Source of the DNA: Ancylobacter vacuolatus | GTDB taxonomy: Bacteria > Pseudomonadota > Alphaproteobacteria > Rhizobiales > Xanthobacteraceae | Direction of reading: 5' to 3' | DNA: 64,000 nucleotides | NCBI RefSeq assembly: GCF_030813595.1 | Contig: NZ_JAUSUH010000014.1 | Span: 1 to 64,000, forward strand | In this document: positions 43,148-51,271 of the stretch, in pieces | Position numbering within the stretch: position 1 is the first letter of the stretch | Layout of the letters: every line of letters begins with the position of its first letter | Translations under genes and position numbers: made by a program | Notes under the pieces: generated by a model | Database searches by the model: none | What the model was told of the DNA's origin: nothing | What the model saw: the letters and a program-made list of their open reading frames with translations, nothing else

Positions 43148-44265
43148 GGAGCGCGCCGCCCCGTCTTGCCACCAGACGGCGCCACGGCGTCAATGACGTC
43201 GAGCAGGCGGCGGGCGGCGGCCTGCCAGGTGAAGCGGGCGACGAAGGCCTGGCCGTCGCGGGCGAGGCGGTCATGCAGCCCCTTGTCGTCGCGCAGCCGC
43301 AGCAGCGCGGCCTCCCAGGCGGCGGGGTCGCGCGGGTCCGCCTGCAGCGCGCCCGGGCCGCAGACTTCCGGCAGCGCGCCGCACGGCGCGATCACAGCGG
43401 GTGTTCCCAGCAGCAGCCCCTCCACCGGCGGCATGCCGAAGCCCTCGGTCAGCGAGGGCGTGCATACCGCCAGCGCATGGGCCTGCAAGGCGCGCATCTC
43501 GCCATCCGAGACATAGCCGGGAAAGAGCACATTGGCCCCGGCGATGATGCCGGCGGCGGCGAAGGCCTCCCGCCCGGCGCCGCCCACCAGCACCAGGGTC
43601 ATTCCCGCCAAAGCGGGGCGGGCGAAGGCGCGGATCAGCAGCGGGATGTTCTTGTGCGGCATCAGGTTGGCGAGCGCCAGCGCGTAGCCACGCTTCACCA
43701 GCCCGAGCCGGGGAAGGATGTCGTCCTGGGCGGGCGCGCGCAGCACATGGTCGACGCCATTGGGGATGACATGCACCCGCTCCGCCGGGGCGAGCCGCAG
43801 GCCGACAAGCTCTGACTTGGCGAATTCCGACACGGTCAGCAGCCCCAGCTGGCGCCGCCCGGCAAGCCGGATATTGGCCTTCAGCGTCACACGGAAGGCT
43901 AGCGAATAGGAGGAGGGGGTAGTGAAGACCTGCGCGTCATGAACCATGGTCAGTCCCTGGCGCAGCAGGAATGGACTGCGCGAGGCGAGATTGACGAGGA
44001 TCCGGCCGGCGGCGGCGCGCGGAAGATCCATCTGCTCCCAGACATTGCCGACCCGGCGGCCGACCAGCTCAATCGGCAGCCCCAATTCGGCATGGCGCGC
44101 ATTGCGCGGCGCCAGCACATGGATCTGCCGGCGCGCCTCCCCGTCGCCGGATGAGGCCGTCAACAGCGCGAGCGCGCGCGTCAAATGTTCAGCGACCGCG
44201 TAGGTTGCGGCAGGCGGGCCGGCGAGAAAGCGGCCATTGATGCAGAAATCCAAACGCCTATCCAC
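43144..44265 (-). CDS. Family 4 glycosyltransferase, copy A of tandem pair
   Basis: 373 residues, starting at a GTG (44265) with GAGGAGG five bases upstream. GT-B fold; the second domain has VHVIPNGVD, NLMPHKN, VLVGGAGREAF, LFPGYVSDGEM and the donor-site Glu in SLTEGFGMPPVEGLLLGTPAV, typical of GT4 (WbaZ/mannosyl-type). From about residue 135 onward it is almost identical to the next gene (44278-45357), while the first 134 residues, which shape the acceptor site, differ. The two enzymes may use the same nucleotide sugar on different acceptors. Confidence 0.9.
   Translation of the reverse strand: MDRRLDFCINGRFLAGPPAATYAVAEHLTRALALLTASSGDGEARRQIHVLAPRNARHAELGLPIELVGRRVGNVWEQMDLPRAAAGRILVNLASRSPFLLRQGLTMVHDAQVFTTPSSYSLAFRVTLKANIRLAGRRQLGLLTVSEFAKSELVGLRLAPAERVHVIPNGVDHVLRAPAQDDILPRLGLVKRGYALALANLMPHKNIPLLIRAFARPALAGMTLVLVGGAGREAFAAAGIIAGANVLFPGYVSDGEMRALQAHALAVCTPSLTEGFGMPPVEGLLLGTPAVIAPCGALPEVCGPGALQADPRDPAAWEAALLRLRDDKGLHDRLARDGQAFVARFTWQAAARRLLDVIDAVAPSGGKTGRRAP
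43178..43863. repeat. 686-bp near-identical direct repeat, copy A
   Basis: Repeated at 44285-44970 (offset 1107 bases). I find a single difference, C at 43816 against T at 44923, which is silent (Lys codon). The edges are sharp: the sequences diverge outside both boundaries. Covers the C-terminal GT-B domain of both glycosyltransferases. Confidence 0.93.
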
Positions 44266-44277
44266 GCGCCCTCCTCG

Positions 44278-45357
44278 TTAGCCTGGCGCCACGGCGTCAA
44301 TGACGTCGAGCAGGCGGCGGGCGGCGGCCTGCCAGGTGAAGCGGGCGACGAAGGCCTGGCCGTCGCGGGCGAGGCGGTCATGCAGCCCCTTGTCGTCGCG
44401 CAGCCGCAGCAGCGCGGCCTCCCAGGCGGCGGGGTCGCGCGGGTCCGCCTGCAGCGCGCCCGGGCCGCAGACTTCCGGCAGCGCGCCGCACGGCGCGATC
44501 ACAGCGGGTGTTCCCAGCAGCAGCCCCTCCACCGGCGGCATGCCGAAGCCCTCGGTCAGCGAGGGCGTGCATACCGCCAGCGCATGGGCCTGCAAGGCGC
44601 GCATCTCGCCATCCGAGACATAGCCGGGAAAGAGCACATTGGCCCCGGCGATGATGCCGGCGGCGGCGAAGGCCTCCCGCCCGGCGCCGCCCACCAGCAC
44701 CAGGGTCATTCCCGCCAAAGCGGGGCGGGCGAAGGCGCGGATCAGCAGCGGGATGTTCTTGTGCGGCATCAGGTTGGCGAGCGCCAGCGCGTAGCCACGC
44801 TTCACCAGCCCGAGCCGGGGAAGGATGTCGTCCTGGGCGGGCGCGCGCAGCACATGGTCGACGCCATTGGGGATGACATGCACCCGCTCCGCCGGGGCGA
44901 GCCGCAGGCCGACAAGCTCTGATTTGGCGAATTCCGACACGGTCAGCAGCCCCAGCTGGCGCCGCCCGGCGGCACGGCACTGCCACTGGCCCATCATTCT
45001 TCGGCCAAGAGGGTAGGATTGCGGGGCAGTGAAGGCCTGCGCGTCGTGCATCAGCGTCAGCCCGTTGCGGAGGGCGAGGGGAGCCCGGTTGCACAGGTTG
45101 AGCACAAGCCCGCCGCGCACGTAGAGCGGCAGCGAAATCTGTTCCCACGCGATGCCTCTGAACCGTCCCACCGGATGGGCGGGAATGCCGGGATCATTGT
45201 TCAGGCGCTCCAGTCCCGGCGGCACCAGCAGCCTCAGTTCCCGCGCCGGCGCCGCCTTGGCAAGGGCGGTGATCAGTTCCTGTGCCACGCGATGAACCGC
45301 CGTCGCCCCGCCCGACATGAACTTGCCGTTGATGAAGAGCGGGGCCTTGCCGGCCAT
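44278..45357 (-). CDS. Family 4 glycosyltransferase, copy B of tandem pair
   Basis: 359 residues. From about residue 130 to 357 it matches copy A; the N-terminal domain (MAGKAPLFINGKFMSGGATAV...) is related in pattern (FINGKFMSG against FCINGRFLAG) but diverged in sequence. The donor-site motifs (PNGVD, TEGFGMPPVEG) are the same. It lies 12 bases upstream of copy A, and three bases after the GT2 stop. Probably adds a second residue of the same sugar type in the repeat unit. Confidence 0.9.
   Translation of the reverse strand: MAGKAPLFINGKFMSGGATAVHRVAQELITALAKAAPARELRLLVPPGLERLNNDPGIPAHPVGRFRGIAWEQISLPLYVRGGLVLNLCNRAPLALRNGLTLMHDAQAFTAPQSYPLGRRMMGQWQCRAAGRRQLGLLTVSEFAKSELVGLRLAPAERVHVIPNGVDHVLRAPAQDDILPRLGLVKRGYALALANLMPHKNIPLLIRAFARPALAGMTLVLVGGAGREAFAAAGIIAGANVLFPGYVSDGEMRALQAHALAVCTPSLTEGFGMPPVEGLLLGTPAVIAPCGALPEVCGPGALQADPRDPAAWEAALLRLRDDKGLHDRLARDGQAFVARFTWQAAARRLLDVIDAVAPG
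44285..44970. repeat. 686-bp near-identical direct repeat, copy B
   Basis: Partner of 43178-43863; see that entry. No insertion sequence or terminal inverted repeat flanks either copy, so unequal crossing-over or gene conversion rather than transposition is the likely source. Confidence 0.93.
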
Positions 45358-45359
45358 GC

Positions 45360-46253
45360 CTACAGCTCCAGGATACGGCGCGGGTGAACGCGCCTCAGCA
45401 GGATATCGCGCACCGCTAGCCAGTTGCCGATCATGCGCCCTTTCCGGTCAATCCAGGGTTCCGGCCGGAGCAGGCGGACCCCGTTCGCTGCCAGGCTGCG
45501 CAGTATCAGCCGGCGCGCGAAGCCTGCCGGCATGGTGCCCTTGCGCCTGAGATACCAGGGGTTGGCGATCTGGCTATAGCCCAGACGTCGACCGTTGCGC
45601 TCGCGTCCGGACTTCTCTCCGCAATGCACGCCATAGAATGCATCCGTGTAGACCAGCGGCCCGTTAATATGGCCGCCAAAATCGATATCTTCCTGCCAGC
45701 CATAGAGCGGCAGGTTTTCGTCGAAGCGGACGTCGCCGATCGCGGTCCTTCGGTAAGCCATGTTGCAGCCATAGAGCCCGGGATGGGGGGCGGACACGCT
45801 GAGGCTCGGCTGCTCGTTCCGGGCGTCCTCCGCCTCCACCAGCGCCACCGCCGCCTTCGGCGAGATGCCGGGACCGATGATTCCATCCGCGAGCAGACGG
45901 CCGCTTGCCCCGGCGATGGCCGGGAAGGTGACGAAAAAGTGCACGAGACCCGCAATGAGGCGACGCGAAGGGACATAATCGTCGTCGAGGAACAGGACGA
46001 GATCGATATCTGGCGGCAGCCTGTCGAGGGCGCGGTTGCGTTGCTGGCAGGACCCGCGCGGCCCGAACAGCTGGATCAGAGGGAACGGGTGGGCGCGCGC
46101 CGGCGGTGCATCTTCGGCACTCTCCATCGACAGCACCACGCAGGCCGGGAGTCGGCTCTGCAGCGCCAGCCGGTCGAGCAGGGCCGCGACATTCCTAGCC
46201 CGCCCCAGCGTGGCGATCACGATGCCGACGGAGAGTTCGGATGTGGGGTTCAT
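45360..46253 (-). CDS. Family 2 glycosyltransferase
   Basis: About 297 residues from the ATG at 46253 (MNPTSELSVGIVIATLGR). GT-A fold: VGIVIATLGRARNVAALLDRL at the N-terminus, the metal-binding acidic motif VLFLDDDYVPS at about residue 97, and GWQEDIDFG, which supplies the catalytic-base type ED in the second half. Adds a sugar to the lipid-linked oligosaccharide at the cytoplasmic face. Followed by the tandem GT4 genes. Confidence 0.88.
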   Translation of the reverse strand: MNPTSELSVGIVIATLGRARNVAALLDRLALQSRLPACVVLSMESAEDAPPARAHPFPLIQLFGPRGSCQQRNRALDRLPPDIDLVLFLDDDYVPSRRLIAGLVHFFVTFPAIAGASGRLLADGIIGPGISPKAAVALVEAEDARNEQPSLSVSAPHPGLYGCNMAYRRTAIGDVRFDENLPLYGWQEDIDFGGHINGPLVYTDAFYGVHCGEKSGRERNGRRLGYSQIANPWYLRRKGTMPAGFARRLILRSLAANGVRLLRPEPWIDRKGRMIGNWLAVRDILLRRVHPRRILEL

Positions 46254-46669
46254 GCGCCCCCTGCCGGAGAATCGCACGAGCCGTGCCGGAGGTGCGTCGA
46301 GGAGGCGCCGATCATCAGGGCGCTCCCGCCAGCCTGTCGATGCGCTGGCCGGCGCCGAAAACCCCGGCCGCCGTTCGCCAATGAGTAAGCCGCCCGGCGA
46401 CTTGCCGCGCGAGATCGCCGCGCGGGAAATCGTGCAGCCGGCCGTCGCTCACCGATGCAACTGACATGCCTAGGGGCGAGATGATCCCGCGGCGGAACAG
46501 CTTCCCCGTCCGGTCGTTCAGTGGGGAGGAAAAGTCGGCATCAATCGACATGGGGTCCGCTTGCCGGGTTGCCATACGCCACGGCGCGGCCAGTGTGCCG
46601 AGAACGGCACCAACCTGCCACATGCGTGGGGGGCGGCGGCCCTGTGGAGAGGCTCCGTTCCGCATCGTA
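46254..46669. other. 416-base gap with a doubtful small ORF
   Basis: On the minus strand a reading frame ends at 46315 and could start at 46551 (78 codons, MSIDADFSSPLNDR) or 46680 (121 codons, overlapping the end of the sugar transferase gene). No good ribosome-binding site precedes either and no domain is recognisable. It could be a small gene of the polysaccharide locus, a remnant, or non-coding spacer. Confidence 0.3.
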
Positions 46670-48112
46670 TCAATTGGCATTGCGGTGGATGATGACGCGA
46701 ACCGTGAGCAGAAGAACCTTCACATCCATCCACAGCGACCAGTTGTTGATATATTCGAGGTCCGAGGCCACGCGGGCCTCGATATCGCGGCGGCTATTGG
46801 TCGCCCCGCGCAGGCCGCGGATCTGGGCGAGACCGGTCAGTCCCGGTTTCACCGCGTGCCGGCTCCAGTAATCGGGGACGAGCTCCCAGAACAGCGCCCC
46901 TTCGGCGCGCGAGCCCAGCGCATGGGGGCGCGGGCCCACCAAACTCATATTGCCGATCAGGACATTCAGGAGTTGGGGTAGCTCGTCCATGCTCGTTCGC
47001 CGCAGGAACCGGCCCACCCGGGTGACGCGCCGGTCGCCGCGTGAGGTGGATACCCGGCCGGTGGCGTCGCTCGCCTCGCTGCGCATCGTCCGCAACTTGA
47101 AGCATCGATAGGTGCGATTGTTTCGGCCCACCCGTTCCTGGACGAAGAAGGCCGGACCGGGGGAATCGAGTTTCACCAGCAAGGCCGCCGCCGCGATGGT
47201 GGGGGCGACGGCCACAATGAGCGGAAGGGAGACGGCGAGATCGAACAGTCGCTTGGCCAGGCGTTCGGCAAGCGTCAGGGGGCCTCGCGAAATGAGCAGG
47301 GTGGTCCGGTCGTTCCAACGCGACAGTGCGAGCGGCTCGAAACCGCCGAGATCAAACACGATCTCGGCTTCAAAGCCGCTCAGCCGCATGGCCTCGGTCC
47401 ACTTTAGCCGCTCATGCGCCTCCGAGAAAGCAAGGACGACCCGGTCGGCATAGCCGATGACGCCGCTCACGGAGGCGAAGAAGTCAGGATCATGCACATG
47501 GGGTATCAGCCCGGCGGCGCGCACATCCACATAGGTAGTCAACGCATCGTCCTTCAGCGCGCTCCGTTCCGTGGCGTCGCTGAGAACCACCAGCCGCGGT
47601 GCGACAATCGGCAGGAGCAGCTTTCGCGTGAGGAGGGTGGCGCCGACCCGGCCCAGACCGATCAGCGCGAACGCAATCACGAAACTGTAGCCGATTTCGA
47701 GGCGCGAGAGCAGGCTCCCGACCTTGAGCGCAAAGATGGCGGTGAGGAAGATGCCGACGGTGATGAGCAGCGCACTATAGGTGGCCGAGATCGAGCGGTT
47801 GAACGACGTCGCCGTCGGAATCGAATAAGCCTGCAGAAGGATGGCCGCGAGAAGATAGGTGGGCGCCAGAAAAAAGAAGATGTCCCAATTGCCCTCCAAG
47901 GGAGAGCCGTGCCGCAAGGCCGCCCCGGCCAGACACCCGCTGGCGATGGCGAGCAGGTCGACACATGCCATCCCTGCCGTAAGGCCGACCCGGATGGCGT
48001 CTCGGTAACGCATGAGGCTATCGGGGGATCGCTCCTCCGATCCGCCGCCCGCGGCAGCGTCGCGCGTGCCACCGTGAGCGCCGATGCCATCCATGCGTCC
48101 ATCTTCCTTCAT
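46670..48112 (-). CDS. Exopolysaccharide polyprenyl-phosphate sugar-1-phosphate transferase (WcaJ/ExoY type)
   Basis: About 480 residues from the ATG at 48112 (MKEDGRMDG); an ATG at 48094 with GGAAG in front is an alternative start. Four N-terminal membrane helices, a central domain (about 120-260), a fifth membrane segment and the C-terminal Bac_transf catalytic domain: [39 protein letters not shown] and [11 protein letters not shown], with the family's key Asp-Glu. It begins repeat-unit synthesis by moving a sugar phosphate from UDP-sugar to undecaprenyl phosphate. Transcribed leftward and divergent from the epimerase gene. Confidence 0.92.
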   Translation of the reverse strand: MKEDGRMDGIGAHGGTRDAAAGGGSEERSPDSLMRYRDAIRVGLTAGMACVDLLAIASGCLAGAALRHGSPLEGNWDIFFFLAPTYLLAAILLQAYSIPTATSFNRSISATYSALLITVGIFLTAIFALKVGSLLSRLEIGYSFVIAFALIGLGRVGATLLTRKLLLPIVAPRLVVLSDATERSALKDDALTTYVDVRAAGLIPHVHDPDFFASVSGVIGYADRVVLAFSEAHERLKWTEAMRLSGFEAEIVFDLGGFEPLALSRWNDRTTLLISRGPLTLAERLAKRLFDLAVSLPLIVAVAPTIAAAALLVKLDSPGPAFFVQERVGRNNRTYRCFKLRTMRSEASDATGRVSTSRGDRRVTRVGRFLRRTSMDELPQLLNVLIGNMSLVGPRPHALGSRAEGALFWELVPDYWSRHAVKPGLTGLAQIRGLRGATNSRRDIEARVASDLEYINNWSLWMDVKVLLLTVRVIIHRNAN

Positions 48113-48504
48113 TTGAGGCCTGGATGGTGCGGGCAACGAGCGCGCATCAGCCGGCAAAGCTTCTGCCTGATGAGCCCTGCCGTCGGTCACATGGCGGCGC
48201 CGCCACTGCCGTTGGACAGATCATGTCGTGCTGCAGGCGGGAACCCAGCATGAGAAAATGATGTCGATCGACCGATGGGAAATACACTGTCGAGCTGTTC
48301 CCAGCTGTCTTATGCGGCTCCCATTCGCTATGGTATTTGCATAGCAGAAGCAATTGCCGCTCGGCAATATTCCGTTGGGACATCTGGCCCGGGATCATGT
48401 GAAAGCCTAGGGGGGGCAGCCGAGAGTATCGGTAAATTTTAGAACGATTTTAATCTAATGCAATTAATGACAGATCGCGGGTCGGTGGCGGCCGGGTGGG
48501 GTGC
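48113..48504. promoter_or_regulatory. 392-base AT-richer divergent region of the polysaccharide locus
   Basis: No gene seen. AT content is clearly above the surroundings, notably around 48250-48480. It holds a perfect palindrome, ATTGCCG-CT-CGGCAAT (48353-48368), and a run TTTTAGAACGATTTTAATC (48437-48455) near the epimerase start. Promoters for the sugar transferase (left) and the epimerase (right) must lie here, and the palindrome is a likely regulator site. Confidence 0.45.
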
Positions 48505-49473
48505 ATGAGGGATCAAGGGGTCATAGTTGCTTTTGGTGGCGGAGGATTCATCGGGTCACATTTGCTGCGGAAGCTGGTATCCAATTGCCGATCTCGGCTC
48601 ATAAGTGTAGATATCCGCCCTCCAAAGATAAAAGTTCCCGGCGTCGATTACAAAATTGCCGACGTCCGGGATCTCTCAGCACTCGATGTCGGCGCCGAGG
48701 TCCGGACGATATACAATCTCGCGGCGGTTCACACGACGCCCGGCCACCCTGCGCACGAATATTACGAGACGAACATCCGCGGGGCGCTGGAAGTGTCCGC
48801 CTTTGCCCGCCGGCAGGGGGTGAAGACGATCGTGTTTACCAGTTCTATCTCCGTTTACGGGCCCGGCGAGGAAACGAAATCCGAAACGTCCCTTCCCCAG
48901 CCGGAATCGCCCTATGGGCGGTCAAAATGGATGGCGGAGGATATTCACCGTTCCTGGCTGGCGGAAAGCGAGGCGCACCGCTTGGTCATCTGCCGGCCTG
49001 CGGTGGTTTTCGGCCATGCCGAAGGAGGAAACTTCACCCGGCTTGCCCGGCTGCTGCGGCGGGGGCTCTTCGTCTATCCCGGGCGACGGGACACCATAAA
49101 GGCATGTTATTATGTCGAGGATCTCGTGGAATCGTTGCTGCATGCCGCCTCGCTTGAGGAGCGCTTCATTGTGTTCAACGGCTGTTATGCCGACCGCTAC
49201 ACATTGGAGGAGATTGTCGAAACGTTCCGTTCGCACCACTTTCCGCAGGCACGAACGCTGACGGTGCCACGTGCCGCGGTGCTCGGGCTCGCGGCCGCGC
49301 TGCGGCCTGTGGCCGGCGCAGGTATTGGCATTCACCCCGACCGTGTGATGAAGCTGGTGCGCTCGACGGATGTGGTGCCTGCCTGGCTGGAATCGCGCGG
49401 TCTTGCCCGTCGCGGCCTGCTGCCGGCGGCGCTGCAACGGTGGAAGGACGATTCTGCGGGCGCGTTTGATTGA
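48505..49473 (+). CDS. NAD-dependent sugar epimerase/dehydratase
   Basis: About 322 residues from the ATG at 48505 (MRDQGVIVAFGGG); a GTG at 48496 is possible. Extended SDR: cofactor motif FGGGGFIGSHLLRKL, VFTSSISVYGPG with the catalytic Ser/Thr region, and YGRSK with Tyr and Lys. Likely acts on a nucleotide sugar (epimerase, dehydratase or reductase cannot be told apart). The 5' third of the gene is AT-richer than its neighbours. Confidence 0.82.
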   Translation: MRDQGVIVAFGGGGFIGSHLLRKLVSNCRSRLISVDIRPPKIKVPGVDYKIADVRDLSALDVGAEVRTIYNLAAVHTTPGHPAHEYYETNIRGALEVSAFARRQGVKTIVFTSSISVYGPGEETKSETSLPQPESPYGRSKWMAEDIHRSWLAESEAHRLVICRPAVVFGHAEGGNFTRLARLLRRGLFVYPGRRDTIKACYYVEDLVESLLHAASLEERFIVFNGCYADRYTLEEIVETFRSHHFPQARTLTVPRAAVLGLAAALRPVAGAGIGIHPDRVMKLVRSTDVVPAWLESRGLARRGLLPAALQRWKDDSAGAFD

Positions 49474-49519
49474 CGGCCGACATTTTCTCCTCCCAATGCC
49501 CGATGAAAGACGAAGCTTG

Positions 49520-50659
49520 ATGAAGGTCGCCCTAGTTCACTATTGGCTGGTCGGCATGAGGGGCGGGGAGAAGGTGCTCGAATCCTTCTGCCGCCTCTAC
49601 CCCCAGGCCGATATTTTCACGCTGGTTGCAGAGCCGGCTAATCTTTCCGAGACCATCCGGCGTCATTCCATTACCACGTCGTTCCTCCAGAAGATCGGCG
49701 GCCGCCGGCATTACCAGAAGATGCTGCCGCTCATGCCCTATGCGCTGGAGAGCCTCGACCTCACGGATTACGATCTGGTGATCTCCAGCGAGGCCGGGCC
49801 CGCCAAGGGCGTGGTGACGCGGCCGGACAGTTTGCATGTCTGCTATTGTCACTCGCCGATCCGCTATATCTGGGACCTTGAGTCGCAATATCGTGCCGCG
49901 TCCGGCCCGATCACCCGGCTGGCTATGTCGCTCTTCGGCCCCGGCTTGCGCCAGTGGGACGTGACAACGGCCGCCCGGGTCGACGCCTTCATCGCCAATT
50001 CCGAATATGTCGCCCGGCGCATCGAGAAGTTCTATCGCCGCGAATCCACTGTCATCAATCCCCCGGTTGAGCTTGGTCGCTTTGCCCCCAGCGATACGCT
50101 TGACGAGGCCTATCTCTGCGCGGGTCAGATCACACCCTACAAGAAGATCGAACTGGCGATCGAGGCGTTCAACCGCATGGGGCGCCGGCTCGACATCATC
50201 GGTGATGGCGCTGGCGAGGCGTTGAAGCGATTGGCTGGCCCCACCATCCGCTTCCTCGGCCCGGTGAGCGACACGCAGATGGAGTGGCACCTCGCGCGCT
50301 GCCGGGCGCTGGTGTTCCCCGGCGTCGAGGATTTCGGCATCGTTCCGCTGGAGGCCATGGCGAGCGGACGCCCGGTGCTGGCCTTCTGCCGTGGCGGGGC
50401 ACGGGAAACGGTGGTCGATGGAAAGACCGGCTTGCTGTTTCATGAACAAACAGCCGATGCGATCATTGATGCGGTGCAGCGCTTCGAGGCGGGCGCGGTC
50501 GACGGCACGGCCGAGGATTACCGCTCGCATGTGTCGCGGTTCGGCCGCGAACTGTTTGAAAGCCGGATCAAGGCCTTCATCGATGAGCGGCTCGCCCGGG
50601 CGGGGCGATGGGGTAGGGACGGCGCAGGCCGCGAAGACGGGAGTTCTGAAGCCATATGA
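49520..50659 (+). CDS. Family 4 glycosyltransferase
   Basis: About 379 residues from the ATG at 49520 (MKVALVHYWLVGMRGGEKVLE); upstream in-frame codons to 49370 overlap the epimerase gene and are rejected. GT-B fold with the N-terminal Gly-rich loop, VINPPVELGRF, GQITPYKKIELAIEAFNRMG, and the donor-site motif VEDFGIVPLEAMASGRPVLA. Resembles WbaZ-like mannosyltransferases. Its stop overlaps the export lipoprotein gene by ATGA. Confidence 0.9.
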   Translation: MKVALVHYWLVGMRGGEKVLESFCRLYPQADIFTLVAEPANLSETIRRHSITTSFLQKIGGRRHYQKMLPLMPYALESLDLTDYDLVISSEAGPAKGVVTRPDSLHVCYCHSPIRYIWDLESQYRAASGPITRLAMSLFGPGLRQWDVTTAARVDAFIANSEYVARRIEKFYRRESTVINPPVELGRFAPSDTLDEAYLCAGQITPYKKIELAIEAFNRMGRRLDIIGDGAGEALKRLAGPTIRFLGPVSDTQMEWHLARCRALVFPGVEDFGIVPLEAMASGRPVLAFCRGGARETVVDGKTGLLFHEQTADAIIDAVQRFEAGAVDGTAEDYRSHVSRFGRELFESRIKAFIDERLARAGRWGRDGAGREDGSSEAI

Positions 50660-51249
50660 GCGTTGGTCGCTGCAAACGAATGAGCCCCGCCAGGCTGGTG
50701 CTGGCTCTCGTGCCGATCCTGCTTTCGCTGGCGGGCTGCACGACAGCGCCAAGCGCGCCACCGCCCGCCGCGACCGATGCGAGCGCTTCCGTCGAATATG
50801 TGTTCGGCACCGGCGACCGGCTGCGCCTGACCGTGTTCAACGAGCCGACGCTCTCGGGCGAGTTTGAAGTGAATTCCGCCGGCATGATCTCGATCCCGCT
50901 GATCGGCAACATCAAGGCCCAGGGCGAGACGGCGCATGGTCTGGAGAGTGTGATCACGCAGAAGCTATCGTCCGGCTACATGCGGGATCCGCGCGTGAAT
51001 ATCGAGGTTCTGCAGTATCGTCCCTTCTACATCATTGGCGAGGTGTCGAAGCCGGGCGAATACCCCTATCGCAACGGCATGAACATCATGAGCGCGGTGG
51101 CGGTGGCCGGCGGCTTCACCTATCGGGCGAACGATTCCACGGTGAATATCCGCCGCGCCGGCCAGACCCAGGAATATTCCTACCCTGTCACCACCACCAC
51201 CATGGTTCTTCCTGGGGATATTGTGCGGGTCGGCGAGCGGCTGTTCTGA
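50656..51249 (+). CDS. Short polysaccharide export lipoprotein (GumB/Wza-like, OPX)
   Basis: 197 residues with a lipoprotein signal: LSLAGC, acylated Cys28. Poly_export domain about residues 47-120 (YVFGTGDRLRLTVFNEPTLSG) and one SLBB-like beta-grasp domain (about 128-195; FYIIGEVSKPGEYPYRNGMNIMSAVAVAGGFTYRA). It lacks the extra SLBB domain and the C-terminal amphipathic helix of full Wza, like GumB. It probably forms a periplasmic ring and needs a separate outer-membrane porin. Confidence 0.9.
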   Translation: MSVGRCKRMSPARLVLALVPILLSLAGCTTAPSAPPPAATDASASVEYVFGTGDRLRLTVFNEPTLSGEFEVNSAGMISIPLIGNIKAQGETAHGLESVITQKLSSGYMRDPRVNIEVLQYRPFYIIGEVSKPGEYPYRNGMNIMSAVAVAGGFTYRANDSTVNIRRAGQTQEYSYPVTTTTMVLPGDIVRVGERLF

Positions 51250-51271
51250 TCCCTCTTCGGCGCCGGCGCGC

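Noticed and set aside
43178..44970. Insertion sequence or transposon as cause of the 686-bp repeat
   Set aside because: The repeat lies wholly within glycosyltransferase genes, encodes no transposase, and has no terminal inverted repeats or target duplications at its edges.
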